Origin: Isotricha intestinalis
Lineage: Eukaryota; Ciliophora; Litostomatea; Vestibuliferida; Isotrichidae
Direction: 5' to 3'
DNA: 28,614 nucleotides
Assembly: GCA_023807065.1 (NCBI GenBank)
Contig: JAJJLU010003836.1
Location: 1-28,614 of the forward strand
A program made the position numbers and the translations under genes. The notes below the pieces were generated by a model that was given only the letters and a program-made list of their open reading frames with translations, did not search any database and was not told the DNA's origin. Every line of letters starts with the position of its first letter. Positions within the stretch are counted from its first letter, which is position 1. This document shows positions 1 through 9,094 of the stretch, piece after piece.

Positions 1-504
1 TTCTGAATTATTTTCATTATCAACATGTTTTGATATTATTGATATAGTTTCATTTACAATTAAAGATTGATGTTTTTCTCTTTTTATAAAAGCTACTAAT
101 TTTTCCCCATTTGATGCATAAATTCCACAATCACCATTTTTACATTCTCCACAATTACCATTTTTACATTTCTTTCTATTCTTATAAATTAAAAATCCAG
201 CACCTGCCAAAAAAATTACAGAACATATTATAATTAAAAAAAATAATACTTTATGATTATTTTTAAATCTTATTAAACAATTTTCATGATTTTCAGATGG
301 ATTTTGAATATTATCAGTATTAATATCATCTACAATTCCATTTGTTGTATTAAAAATATTTTTTTTATTTGCTTTTTCATTTATTGCATTATCAGTATCA
401 CCTTTATTTACATTTTTATTTATTGTATTACCACTGGAATATTCAATTATATTTTCATTTGTTATAAAACTTTTATTTGTGTATATTGCTATTCTATTAG
501 ACAT
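1..504 (-). CDS. Single-pass membrane protein with CKNG/CGEC repeat, copy 1 (partial, runs off left edge)
   Basis: Reading starts at the ATG at 504-502 and stays open for 168 codons to base 1, so the C-terminus lies outside the window. I do not recognise the family. The first ~80 residues are polar and rich in Asn, Thr, Asp and Lys, followed by RFKNNHK and one hydrophobic helix (about residues 87-107, VLFFLIIICSVIFLAGAGF), then a basic stop-transfer KNRKK and a short Cys repeat CKNGNCGECKNGDCG. There is no N-terminal signal peptide, so the polar N-terminus could be cytosolic with the Cys repeat outside, or the reverse. It lies inside the first unit of a ~1.1 kb tandem duplication; the second copy is at 1201-1605. 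A/T-rich codons match the other genes. Probably a real gene; function unknown. Confidence 0.6.
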   Translation of the reverse strand, partial: MSNRIAIYTNKSFITNENIIEYSSGNTINKNVNKGDTDNAINEKANKKNIFNTTNGIVDDINTDNIQNPSENHENCLIRFKNNHKVLFFLIIICSVIFLAGAGFLIYKNRKKCKNGNCGECKNGDCGIYASNGEKLVAFIKREKHQSLIVNETISIISKHVDNENNSE

Positions 505-767
505 TTTAATTTCTTGTGGATATGTTGAGCTTTTATGAAGGAAAAATAATCTTTGAAATAAAGGGTATATTAATATAAAAAAGGTTTTTTTTTTTTTTGA
601 TAATTGTTATTTATTTTTTTTAAAAAGGAATAAGAGACTCATATGTTAATTGTTATACTTTATCAAGTGTAATGTTTTAAAAGATAGTTCTCCAAATTCA
701 AAAATTTCAAATTCAAGTTCTCAAATTATAAATATTTAAAATAATTTTAGAATTATTTAAATTATAT

Positions 768-1217
768 ATGAATCTTGGGAATGATTTGAAAAAATTATTT
801 ATTCAAATTAATCCAATTTTAGATGATATTTATGAATATTCTCAAAGTAATAAATAGGATGAAGGTATTAATAATAATATTTAATTTTATTCACAAATCT
901 TATCTAAAATATAAATTTTTATTAATTATCATTTTAATTATATTAATTACATTAATTATAATATATTATAAAATAATGTTTAGATCTACAATATTAATCT
1001 CAAATAATATAAAAAATATATTATATTTTAATTATTATTATCTCAATAACATCAAAAATCAACAACAATAATAATAAAACTAAAATTAATAATAATAATA
1101 TTATTGAGAATAAAAATAATCTTCCAATAATAAAAAACATAATATTAATAACAAATGTCTTTCATCTTTCTCATTAACTAATTATTTTATCTCATATTCT
1201 TCAATCGATGATCTTCC
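768..1217 (+). pseudogene. Duplicated 5' part of a decayed reading frame (copy 1)
   Basis: An ATG at 768 opens a frame beginning MNLGNDLKKLFIQINPILDD that looks protein-like for 30 codons, then meets TAG and several TAA codons. The same sequence recurs without change at 1869 in the second duplication unit, where it continues further. Under the standard code it cannot be translated past about residue 30. It could be a decayed gene fragment or chance reading in A/T-rich DNA. The 82-codon open frame at 823-1071, in another phase, is hydrophobic low-complexity sequence and I do not treat it as a gene. Confidence 0.3.
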
Positions 1218-1605
1218 AAATTCCACAATCACCATTTTTACATTCTCCACAACTACCATTTTTACATTCTCCCCTTATATTCTTATAAATTAAAAATCCA
1301 GCACCTGCCAAAAAAATTAAAGCACATATTATAATTAAAATAAATAACACTTTATGATTATTTTTAAATCTTATTAAACAATTTTCATGATTTTCAGATG
1401 GATTTTGAATATTATCAGTGTTAATATCATCTACATTTCCATTTGTTGTATTAAAAGTTTTTTTTTTATTTGCTTTTTCATTTGTTGCATTATCAGTATC
1501 ACCTTCATTTACATTTTTATTTATTGTATTACCACTGGCATATTCAATTATATTTTCATTTGTTATAAATCTTTTATTTGTGTATACTGTTATTCTATTA
1601 GACAT
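1201..1605 (-). CDS. Single-pass membrane protein with CKNG/CGEC repeat, copy 2 (C-terminally truncated)
   Basis: A complete 134-codon frame, homologous to the gene at 1-504 through residue ~128. It keeps the polar Asn/Thr/Lys N-terminal region, the hydrophobic helix (about residues 87-107, ending LIFLAGAGFLIY) and the Cys repeat GECKNGSCGECKNGDCG. After CGI the sequence crosses the duplication junction (about 1218-1224) and reads WKIID then stop, whereas copy 1 continues for at least 40 more residues. The short tail is therefore created by the duplication, and the gene may be a pseudogene or a truncated variant. About 14 amino-acid differences from copy 1 fall in the shared region, with only two silent changes noticed, while the upstream flank is identical. 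Confidence 0.5.
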   Translation of the reverse strand: MSNRITVYTNKRFITNENIIEYASGNTINKNVNEGDTDNATNEKANKKKTFNTTNGNVDDINTDNIQNPSENHENCLIRFKNNHKVLFILIIICALIFLAGAGFLIYKNIRGECKNGSCGECKNGDCGIWKIID

Positions 1606-1868
1606 TTTAATTTCTTATGGATATGCTGAGCTTTTATGAAGGAAAAATAATCTTTGAAATAAAGGGTATATTAATATAAAAAAGGTTTTTTTTTTTTTTG
1701 ATAATTGTTATTTATTTTTTTTAAAAAGGAATAAGAGACTCATATGTTAATTGTTATACTTTATCAAGTGTAATGTTTTAAAAGATAGTTCTCCAAATTC
1801 AAAAATTTCAAATTCAAGTTCTCAAATTATAAATATTTAAAATAATTTTAGAATTATTTAAATTATAT

Positions 1869-2545
1869 ATGAATCTTGGGAATGATTTGAAAAAATTATT
1901 TATTCAAATTAATCCAATTTTAGATGATATTTATGAATATTCTCAAAGTAATAAATAGGATGAAGGTATTAATAATAATATTTAATTTTATTCACAAATC
2001 TTATCTAAAATATAAATTTTTATTAATTATCATTTTAATTATATTAATTACATTAATTATAATATATTATAAAATAATGTTTAGATCTACAATATTAATC
2101 TCAAATAATATAAAAAATATATTATATTTTAATTATTATTATCTCAATAACATCAAAAATCAACAACAATAATAATAAAACTAAAATTAATAATAATAAT
2201 ATTATTGAGAATAAAAATAATCTTCCAATAATAAAAAACATAATATTAATAACAAATGTCTTTCATCTTTCTCATTAACTAATTATTTTATCTCATATTC
2301 TTCAATCGATGATCTTCCAAATTCCTTTAATAATTCACCATATTTCTTTTAATTAACTTCAATATTTATTTCAAATTTTGAAGAATCCTAAATTTTAATT
2401 CTTCTTAATTACGATTCATCTTTTTCATCTTCATTAACAGATCAAAATCCTCTTAAACCAAAAGAAATTGAAATAAAGAATCTCATTTCATCATCTTAAA
2501 ATGAATCAGAAAAAATATCTCAAAAAAAATTATGATGAAAGAACT
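1869..2545 (+). pseudogene. Decayed reading frame, longer copy
   Basis: It starts with the same MNLGNDLKKL frame as at 768 and extends past the duplication end. From about 2250 to 2545 one phase reads as convincing protein with TAA at likely Gln positions: stretches such as YSSIDDLPNSFNNSPYFF and SFSSSLTDQNPLKPKEIEI are separated by TAA codons, ending at TGA near 2541. At least one phase shift is needed in the A/T-rich middle (about 2160-2220). No family recognised. Best read as a degraded gene under the standard code; boundaries are approximate. Confidence 0.35.
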
Positions 2546-2734
2546 TTCAATTTTTTTAGAGATATAAATATGAGATTTAAAGATTTTATGTGTAATTTTA
2601 TAAATCTATTTTAATTATTTTACTAATTTAATCTAATTATTTTATACTCTATATTATTGAAATATTATTAATATATTATTATTATTATTAAATTTAAAAA
2701 AAATAATATTATAAACTATAATTAATAATATATT

Positions 2735-3708
2735 TATCATTAAAAACAATAATCAAAATTTAATTATAAATGAAAAAAATTTAAATAATAATAATTCAGC
2801 AGATAAAGATACGATAAATAATTTGCAAAATGATAACAATTTGATTTTAAAAAATAAAGATAAAACTTTAATGAAATATGAAGAAAATGAAATATTAAAA
2901 ATTTTTGAAATAAAAGAAAATAAAAGCGAATTGTACTCTAAATTAAATTTCAAATATAATCATTATACTGGAAAACAATTAGATATAATTATGAAAGATA
3001 AAGAAAATGTGAAAAATAAATATGAAAAGAAAGAACAAATTTTAATTTATTCATCTATTTATTTATCAATTAAAAGAAAATACTTTTTTCCCAGAAATAT
3101 ATTACCAAGGAATAAAAAATAAGGAAATAGAAAGATTAACTTTTGAGGAGGAAATGAATATAAAACTAAAAAAAATCAGTAATTTGAATAAGGAATTACA
3201 AACTCAAAATAAAAAAATATAAGAATTGAATAATGAAAATAAAAAAATTAAATTTGAATATCAAAAAATGGAGAACAAATAAAAAGAAGAAATAAAGCGC
3301 AATGATTCAAAATATAATCGTCAAAAAAAAAGATGATTACAAGGTAAGTTTGAATATTAAAACAAATTATGAGCAAGTGATTCATGAAAACAAAGAAGAA
3401 ATTCAAAAATTAAAAAATGATGTACAAAAATTTAATGAAGCTCTTGAAAAAATTGTCAAAGAAAAAACATATGAATTTGAAAAAACAATAAAAGAAGATT
3501 ATGAACAAAAAATGAAAGAAGATAATGAAAAATGAAAGGAGATAATGAAAAAAAAAAAATGAAAGAAATTAATTAAAAAAACGAACTAGTGGTGCAATCA
3601 TTGAAAAATAATATGGAAATTATGAAAAATTATATAGTGTTCTATGACAAACAAATGAAGTACTATGAAAAAGAGATAAATGAATTGAAGGAAAAATTAA
3701 ATAAATAA
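2735..3708 (+). pseudogene. Coiled-coil protein pseudogene
   Basis: Several phases together encode a long charged coiled coil. The first segment (2735-3122) includes LMKYEENEILKIFEIKENKS. A phase change near the T-run at 3083-3088 leads to EIERLTFEEEMNIKLKKI and NLNKELQTQNKKI. Two in-frame TAA codons sit where Gln would fit a heptad pattern (3221-3223 and 3281-3283, approximately). A further phase change in the A-run near 3322-3331 leads to the segment ending at 3535, and another near 3530-3560 to YDKQMKYYEKEINELKEKLN, with a TAA at 3706. With homopolymer frameshifts and nonsense codons it is a broken gene whichever code is assumed. A GTAAGT...AG interval of 30 nt at 3344-3373 could be a relic intron. 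Specific family not recognisable. Confidence 0.6.
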
Positions 3709-3874
3709 GTCAATATTTTAGAAATTTAAAATTTCAAAAATTAAAAAATAAAATTTAAAAGAGTTAAGAGTTAAAATTTTAAAAAAATTAAAATAAATAA
3801 TATTATAATATAATTAAATTTCAATAATGTTAATTGTATATTCATTAATAATATTCTTATTTATAAAAATAATC

Positions 3875-4330
3875 AAACCTCATATTCATATAAAATTGGA
3901 TTTATTATGTGATGATTATGTACTGATATTTTAATAAATGATATTTCAATAAAAGATGAAATAAATTTAGATACAGAAAAACAATATTATTTTAGAGCAA
4001 TAAATTTTAGTGCAATGAAAGGAGATTTATAACAATTGCAACATTAATACAAAATCAGTTGGTGGAATTGCAGCAAGAGTAACATTATTTAGTAATCGAA
4101 ATGAATTTAGTTTTAATACAAAAAATAATGAAGATTTATTATCATATAATATTAGAGTTAGAAGAAATCAAATTTCTTAAGTATATTCAGTGAAACATTA
4201 AGAGGAATTTATAGAATTATATTATGAAATTGGATATATTTATGGTCCTTATGTAGTTTATGAAAATACATATATTGTTTATCATTTTACTGTTCCTTAT
4301 TTTGTGATATTGAATTTCATAATTTGAATT
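3875..4330 (+). pseudogene. Broken gene of unknown function
   Basis: Two protein-like segments in different phases. The first (about 3890-4032) reads DILINDISIKDEINLDTEKQ then YYFRAINFSAMKGDL, after two adjacent TGA codons. The second (about 4050-4330) reads KSVGGIAARVTLFSNRNEFS, then IRVRRNQIS, TAA, VYSVKH, TAA, EEFIELYYEIGYIYGPYVVY, and ends at TGA after FVILNFII. Codon choice resembles the intact genes in the window. It is interrupted by stops and one phase shift, so it is most likely a pseudogene. It faces the broken gene on the opposite strand at 4512-5301. No domain recognised. Confidence 0.45.
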
Positions 4331-4511
4331 TGATATATATCTTAATGATGATTCTGATAATTATCTTTTATATATATCAGTTTTACAAAATTTATTTTGA
4401 CAATTATATTAGTTTCTTTTATTTGATTGATTTTTTTAAATTTTTTTTTCATTTTCAAATAAAATAATTATTTTTTTGATTATTAATTATATTTAAAAAT
4501 AAAATAATTAA

Positions 4512-5301
4512 TTAATAACTTTTGAAAATTGATTTCAACTTTTGAGCCACTTTAATTTTTGTTGTATATTCATACCAATCACCACTACATAAAAATCTAA
4601 GTAAACCTCTTAATCTTCTTCTTCTACAACTATCATCATAATATCTCATTATATGATAATAAGTAATAGCTTTATTATTAATATAAGCTTCAACATCAGT
4701 TTTTCCATTTGTTAAATCTTCAATTGCCTTAATTCCAATTGTTCCATCACCAATTCTTCCTTTAATATAATATCTATAATCAGGTATTGCATAATATGAA
4801 TTAATATCAGAATAACCTGAAACTTCAATATTAACATTCATTTTGAAATCTTTATAAAATAAATTTATTATATATGAATATCCATAATTTGATATTGAAT
4901 TTTTAAATGATATTCCCCTTCAATATATATTTTCATTATAACTACCTATTATTATGCTTTGATTATTTACATTTTCATTTATTTTTATTTCTTTTATATT
5001 TTTGAAGATTTTATCAAAATAAGATAATAATAATGTATCTATAATTGCTTTTATTAATATTATTAGTTCTAAATAAATCTTTGAATAATCTTTATTTATG
5101 TAATTAGTTATTTTTATTAATTCTTTATTTTCTTCATCTAATAATTTCTCCAATTCTTTTTTATTTGCTTGTATATTTAAATTTTCTTCAAATGAATTAT
5201 ATTGTTCTTCTGATAAATAATCTTTAAGAATTTTTAATGATGATTTAATTAGATCTTTTAAATGGTCAATTCCATTTTAATGTTAATTTACCTTTAAACA
5301 T
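4512..5301 (-). pseudogene. Unrecognised gene broken by an in-frame TGA (or two small adjacent genes)
   Basis: Two open segments share one phase: 5153-4920 (helical, Lys/Ile/Glu-rich, continuing upstream as LKDYLSEEQYNSFEENL) and 4841-4512 (SGYSDINSYYAIPDYRYYI, then a Tyr/Arg-rich region with RRRRLRGLLRFLCSGDW). They are separated by a TGA at 4922-4920, after which the phase stays protein-like (GISFKNSISNYGYSY) up to the Met at 4841. At the 5' end, an ATG at 5301 followed by a possible 37-nt GT-AG intron (5291-5255) would give MFKDLIKSSLKILKDY in phase. So this is either one gene disabled by a nonsense mutation (a TGG or CGA ancestor would need one transition), or a 5' gene ending at 4920 plus a separate 109-residue gene. 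Function unknown. Confidence 0.45.
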
Positions 5302-5661
5302 TTATTTAGGAAATATGTTAGATTTAAAATTAATATCGAATAACACAAAGTTTGTTTTAAAAATATTTAAAAAATATTGACTAATTCATTAAATAATAAA
5401 GTGTATATATATATACTATCATTAGTTAAAAGTAATTAATTTAAAATTTATCAAATAAAAAACTTAATTATATGCATTTTATTACAAATAATCTAAAAAT
5501 ATTTTTAATATTATTTTTTAATTTGAAACTAATCAATAATATAACCAAATTTTTAACTAAATAAAATAATAGATTTATAAGATACAATAATATTTAAATG
5601 TGAAAAATATATACAAATTATTCTGAGAAAATATATCATTAATCTCAATCACCAAAATAAT
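5302..5661. other. Intergenic A/T-rich stretch
   Basis: About 360 bases between the broken minus-strand gene and the bZIP gene stop. It holds only short A/T tracts and a TA-repeat around 5403-5416. I see no gene, RNA or convincing hairpin. The right end will include the 3' untranslated region of the bZIP gene. Confidence 0.5.
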
Positions 5662-6108
5662 TTATGGTGATAATAATTTATAATTAGAAATAATACTTTC
5701 TAATGAAAATAATTTTTGATTAAGAAATTCAATTTCTTTTTTTAATAATTCGTTTTCTTTTAAAAGATTATTAAATTCTTCTTTTTTTTTCATTCTAAAT
5801 TTTTTAGCACTAATTGCATTTCTTTTTCTTTGAATTTTTTTTTCTTCATCTGATTTAGCTAAAAATTTTTCTTTTCTTCTTTTGTTTCTTTCTTTTTCTT
5901 TAATACTATCATAATGCTTTTGAGTTTTTTTATTTTTTTTTTTATCAATTTTTAGTGAATTATAATTTTGAAATATATCATTATTTTCAAATAATGAAAT
6001 TGTTAAATTATCTCTTAAAAAACTTTTATCTCCAGTGCTTAAAAATTCTACTTCTGGAAATAATTCAATTGATTTTTCCTCTTCGATGTTATAGAATTTA
6101 AATTCCAT
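5662..6108 (-). CDS. bZIP transcription factor
   Basis: A 148-residue protein with a textbook C-terminal bZIP domain. The basic region is about residues 86-110, with the DNA-contact core NAISAKKFR (Asn97, Arg105; N-x7-R). It is followed at the canonical spacing by Leu115, Leu122, Leu129 and Leu136, so the zipper has four heptads in register before the protein ends at residue 148. The N-terminal 85 residues are an acidic/hydrophobic stretch (a possible activation region) and a very basic linker KERNKRRKEK that can serve as nuclear localisation signal. The family dimerises through the zipper and binds short palindromic sites in promoters. The ATG at 6108 is preceded by stop codons and A/T-rich leader. 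Target genes and subfamily cannot be told from sequence. Confidence 0.88.
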   Translation of the reverse strand: MEFKFYNIEEEKSIELFPEVEFLSTGDKSFLRDNLTISLFENNDIFQNYNSLKIDKKKNKKTQKHYDSIKEKERNKRRKEKFLAKSDEEKKIQRKRNAISAKKFRMKKKEEFNNLLKENELLKKEIEFLNQKLFSLESIISNYKLLSP

Positions 6109-6894
6109 TTTTAATTTTTTTAATAATTAATTAAGATATTCCTTAATTAGCGTTTTATTTATTATCAAATTTATAAATATTTATAAAGTATAATAGATTT
6201 TTTTGCAAATTTTGCTTTGCAATGAATTAAAGATAAAAATAGAACTTTAACTATTTTTATTGTTAAAAATACTAAAAATTTTAAAGAATTAATCAAAATA
6301 TTAAAAAGGAAATATGTAATTTAAACATTCTTTTGTGATTTAATATATTAAATTATATGATTCCTTCAGAATTTATTTCTCTGACTTTTACTGATATAAA
6401 AGTTTAAGATTATTCTGAGCTTTTAAATTTGCTTTTTATTATAAGTTTATTCTGCTTGGACTATAAATTATAAAATTCAAATAATTTTTGAAAGATTATG
6501 AATGTTGTTTAGGGTATAATATCTTTAAATTGAATAAGAATAATAAAATTAATTTCTTCATTTCTTTGATTAATAATTTATATTTCATTTTCATATATAC
6601 CAGTTAATATTTTAAAAATTTAATTTTACCTTGAATTTTAGAATAAGCAAATTAACAAAAACTGTATATTTCCATTAAACATATAATAAAAATGAGGAAT
6701 ATAATAACTAATAGTAAAATCAATAAAAATACAACATAACTATTATATTTATTTGAATTTATCGTTAAAAAAATATATAATTATTCCTCGAAATTTTTGA
6801 GTTATAATATTTATTAATATATATTTTGTAAATTAATAGGAATAATTTTTTATCATAATTGTTGTTCTTTTATCTTCTAAATTTAATGTTTTTA

Positions 6895-7206
6895 TCATGT
6901 AAGATTTATAATTATAACATATTTTTCATTTTAAATCATCTTCATTATGATAAGTATTTTTTTCATTTGTTTTATTATTTAATTATTAATTTCTTCTTAA
7001 ATCTTTTGCATTTTTAAAAAATATTTTTTTTTATTTAAATCATTCTAAGATATTTTATTATTGTTATTTTATAAATATTTTTCCTCTATATCTTATTGAT
7101 AAGAATCTAAAGTATTTAAATGAAAGATATTTATTTTAATTTGAAAATTTTGTATTTTTAAATTTGATGATTTTTTAAAAGGAGGATAATTAATTTTTAT
7201 AATATC
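6895..7206 (-). pseudogene. Possible decayed coiled-coil reading frame
   Basis: On the minus strand from 7206 to the TGA at 6897-6895 one phase gives 103 codons free of TGA, with six in-frame TAA/TAG codons, most at positions where Gln would be natural, e.g. HLNTLDSYQ then TAA then DIEEKYL, and NDLNKKKYFLKMQKI then TAA then EEINN. Because TAA is common by chance in such A/T-rich DNA while TGA is rare, this may be accidental. If real, it is a dead gene under the standard code. Confidence 0.2.
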
Positions 7207-8416
7207 AATTTAAGGTTTTGGATATTTATTTTTTCCATTTCATTTAAAAAGCAGGAAAACATAATTTACTTATTTTTTTCTTTTTTTTTATTTGAATGAA
7301 ATATAATAAAAAAGATTAACATCACATCTTATATTTATTATTTTTAAATATTCATTTTCATTTTAGAGTTTCTAAATTCTCCTTTTATTTCTCTTTATAA
7401 TATTGATTGCTGTAGTAATTGATTTTTTTTGAGAAAACTTTTGAATGACTGATAAAAACTTGATTTAATATTAATACAGTTTTGTTATAGATTGATTAAT
7501 ATATTTTCTCAGAAAAATTTTAGTTTTCAGAGTTTCAGAAATTTATTTTTTAAAATGTATATTATATTTTTTTACTTCATTATATGATGAAATGTTGAAA
7601 AACTTTTTAAATATAGTAGAAATAATTCAAAATAATAATTATAGTGATATTTGAAAATAATTATTCAAATCTTTAAAAATTAAAAATTTTAATTAAAATT
7701 AATAAAAAAAGTATTTCTTTATGAAAAAGAAATTCAAATAATAAAAAATATATATAATTAAAAAATTATATAAGTATACATTCACTAATTAAATAGATGG
7801 TTTTATAAAGAGTTAAAATAAAAAAAGATAAAGAAACAAACTATAATAATAATAAATAAATTATTTTCTTATTGTCAATATTTATTTAAAAATAAATTTT
7901 TTAAAGAAATAATAAATTATTTTTTTAAAATTTATAAAAAAAATAGCCTTCATTTCTAAAGAAATAATTTAAATAATAAATGAAAAAGAAAAAATTAAAC
8001 AAATAAACATTAATATTTATTTTTCATTTGACATTATTGAATTAATTTTAATAAAGAAAAATAAAAAAATAATTCTTTTTTAATGTTTATATGAAAACTA
8101 CTTTTTGGTTTTCCTTTAAATATTCTGAAACAAAAACGTATCATGTCTTTAAATTTCATAATATACTTAATTCCTTTATTAAAAACAAGGAAGTCAAATA
8201 ATATATTGTTCAAAATTAATTCTAATTCTTTTTTTTACATCAATAAAACCATTAACTTTTAAATTAACAAAAAGTGTAAAATACAAAAAATATGTTTTAT
8301 ACTTTAATAACAAAAAAAAACAATGAATCATTTTTGAATTTTTTAATCTGTATTACTCATAATTAATAGTATTTCTATTATAAACTCTAAATTTGAAATT
8401 TTTTATTAATAGTTTA

Positions 8417-8433
8417 TGGAAAACAGTTTTCCA
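8417..8433. other. 17-nt palindrome upstream of cofilin
   Basis: TGGAAAACAGTTTTCCA is an 8-bp perfect inverted repeat around a single central A. It lies about 240 bases upstream of the cofilin ATG and stands out because it contains G/C positions in otherwise A/T-only DNA. A dimeric DNA-binding protein site is possible; nothing in the sequence proves it. Confidence 0.3.
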
Positions 8434-8671
8434 AAAGACAAACAAAAAAAAAAAAAGAAATAATTTTCCTTTAAAAACTGAATTCATATATAATTAATTT
8501 AAAAAAAACAAATATAAAAAACCTAATATGATTGCATGTATTAAAAATATAATCTAAAAAACTTAAAAAAAAAATAAAACACCAATAAAAAAAAATGCAT
8601 AAAAAAAAAAAATAAACCTCCAAGTATATAACCCATAAAAAAATAAAAAAAAAACAAAAAAAAAAAAAAAA

Positions 8672-9094
8672 ATGGTATCAGGAATAAAAACAAATGAAGA
8701 AGTACTTTCAGTATATAAACAATTAAAAAACGACAGAAAGTTAAAAGGCTTAATAATAAAAATAAATGATAAGACAGAATTAGAAGTGGAGAAAACATTT
8801 GAAAAGAAGGATTTTAACTATGATGATTTCATAGCAGGATTTCCAAATGATGATAGTCGTTTCGGAGTAATAGATTTTAATTATACAACAAAAGATGGAA
8901 GACCACAAGAAAAAATTTTATTTATTTTATGGTCTCCTATTAATGCTAAACCTCTTAAAAAAATGAAATATAGTACTTCGGTTAATGCTATTGTTGATGG
9001 TCTTGGTGCTATTGCTTTAACTATTCAAGCTGATTCTATTAGTGATATTACTAGGGAAAGTCTTGAACAAAAAGTTAGTGATAAATTCCATTAA
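8672..9094 (+). CDS. ADF/cofilin actin-depolymerising factor
   Basis: A 140-residue, single ADF-homology-domain protein of normal length for the family. It matches throughout: MVSGIKTNEE at the N-terminus (Ser3 is where many family members are phosphorylated to block actin binding), DDFIAGFPNDDSRFGVIDF in the core (residues 51-69), FILWSP (84-89), and the actin-binding long helix KPLKKMKYSTSVNAIV (93-108). Such proteins bind ADP-actin and sever and depolymerise filaments in the cytoplasm. The gene is intronless. The ATG follows a run of A, as at other starts in this window, and TAA closes the frame where cofilins normally end, which supports TAA as a true stop here. It stands alone, with about 0.9 kb of gene-poor DNA downstream. 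Confidence 0.95.
   Translation: MVSGIKTNEEVLSVYKQLKNDRKLKGLIIKINDKTELEVEKTFEKKDFNYDDFIAGFPNDDSRFGVIDFNYTTKDGRPQEKILFILWSPINAKPLKKMKYSTSVNAIVDGLGAIALTIQADSISDITRESLEQKVSDKFH

Larger units (their letters stand above)
120..2318. repeat. Direct tandem duplication, two units of about 1.1 kb
   Basis: Unit 1 is about 120-1217 and unit 2 about 1218-2318, with a constant offset of 1101 bases over most of the length (1098 at the extreme left, because of a small indel). The seven-base word AAATTCC occurs at 120, 1218 and 2319, at the unit boundaries, which fits a microhomology-mediated or unequal-exchange origin. Base-by-base reading finds no difference between about 525-1224 and 1626-2325 (~700 bp), whereas the left 400 bp, which holds the membrane-protein gene, shows around 20 substitutions plus a short indel. 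Confidence 0.95.
6109..8671. other. Long gene-poor A/T-rich region
   Basis: About 2.5 kb with no intact gene. Some short stretches look like degraded coding DNA: plus strand from 6357 (MIPSEFISLTFTDIKV, then TAA) and minus strand 7206-6895 (listed separately). The rest is A/T tracts, T-runs and A-runs. A 17-nt perfect odd palindrome lies at 8417-8433. The right end (8640-8671) is a long A-rich leader directly before the cofilin ATG. Confidence 0.5.

Noticed and set aside
286..528. Plus-strand hydrophobic frames at 286-528, 1387-1629 and 1418-1639
   Set aside because: They lie antisense to the membrane-protein genes and are low-complexity Ile/Phe/Cys; the minus-strand frames have better composition and domain-like order.
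823..1071. 82-codon frame present identically at 823 and 1924
   Set aside because: Almost only Ile, Leu, Tyr, Asn and Lys from A/T-rich DNA; identity merely reflects the duplication. The overlapping MNLGNDLKKL phase is more protein-like.
8541..8798. Minus-strand Phe/Leu-rich frame over the cofilin leader
   Set aside because: Complement of the A-run leader and cofilin 5' end; no ATG-supported coding features.
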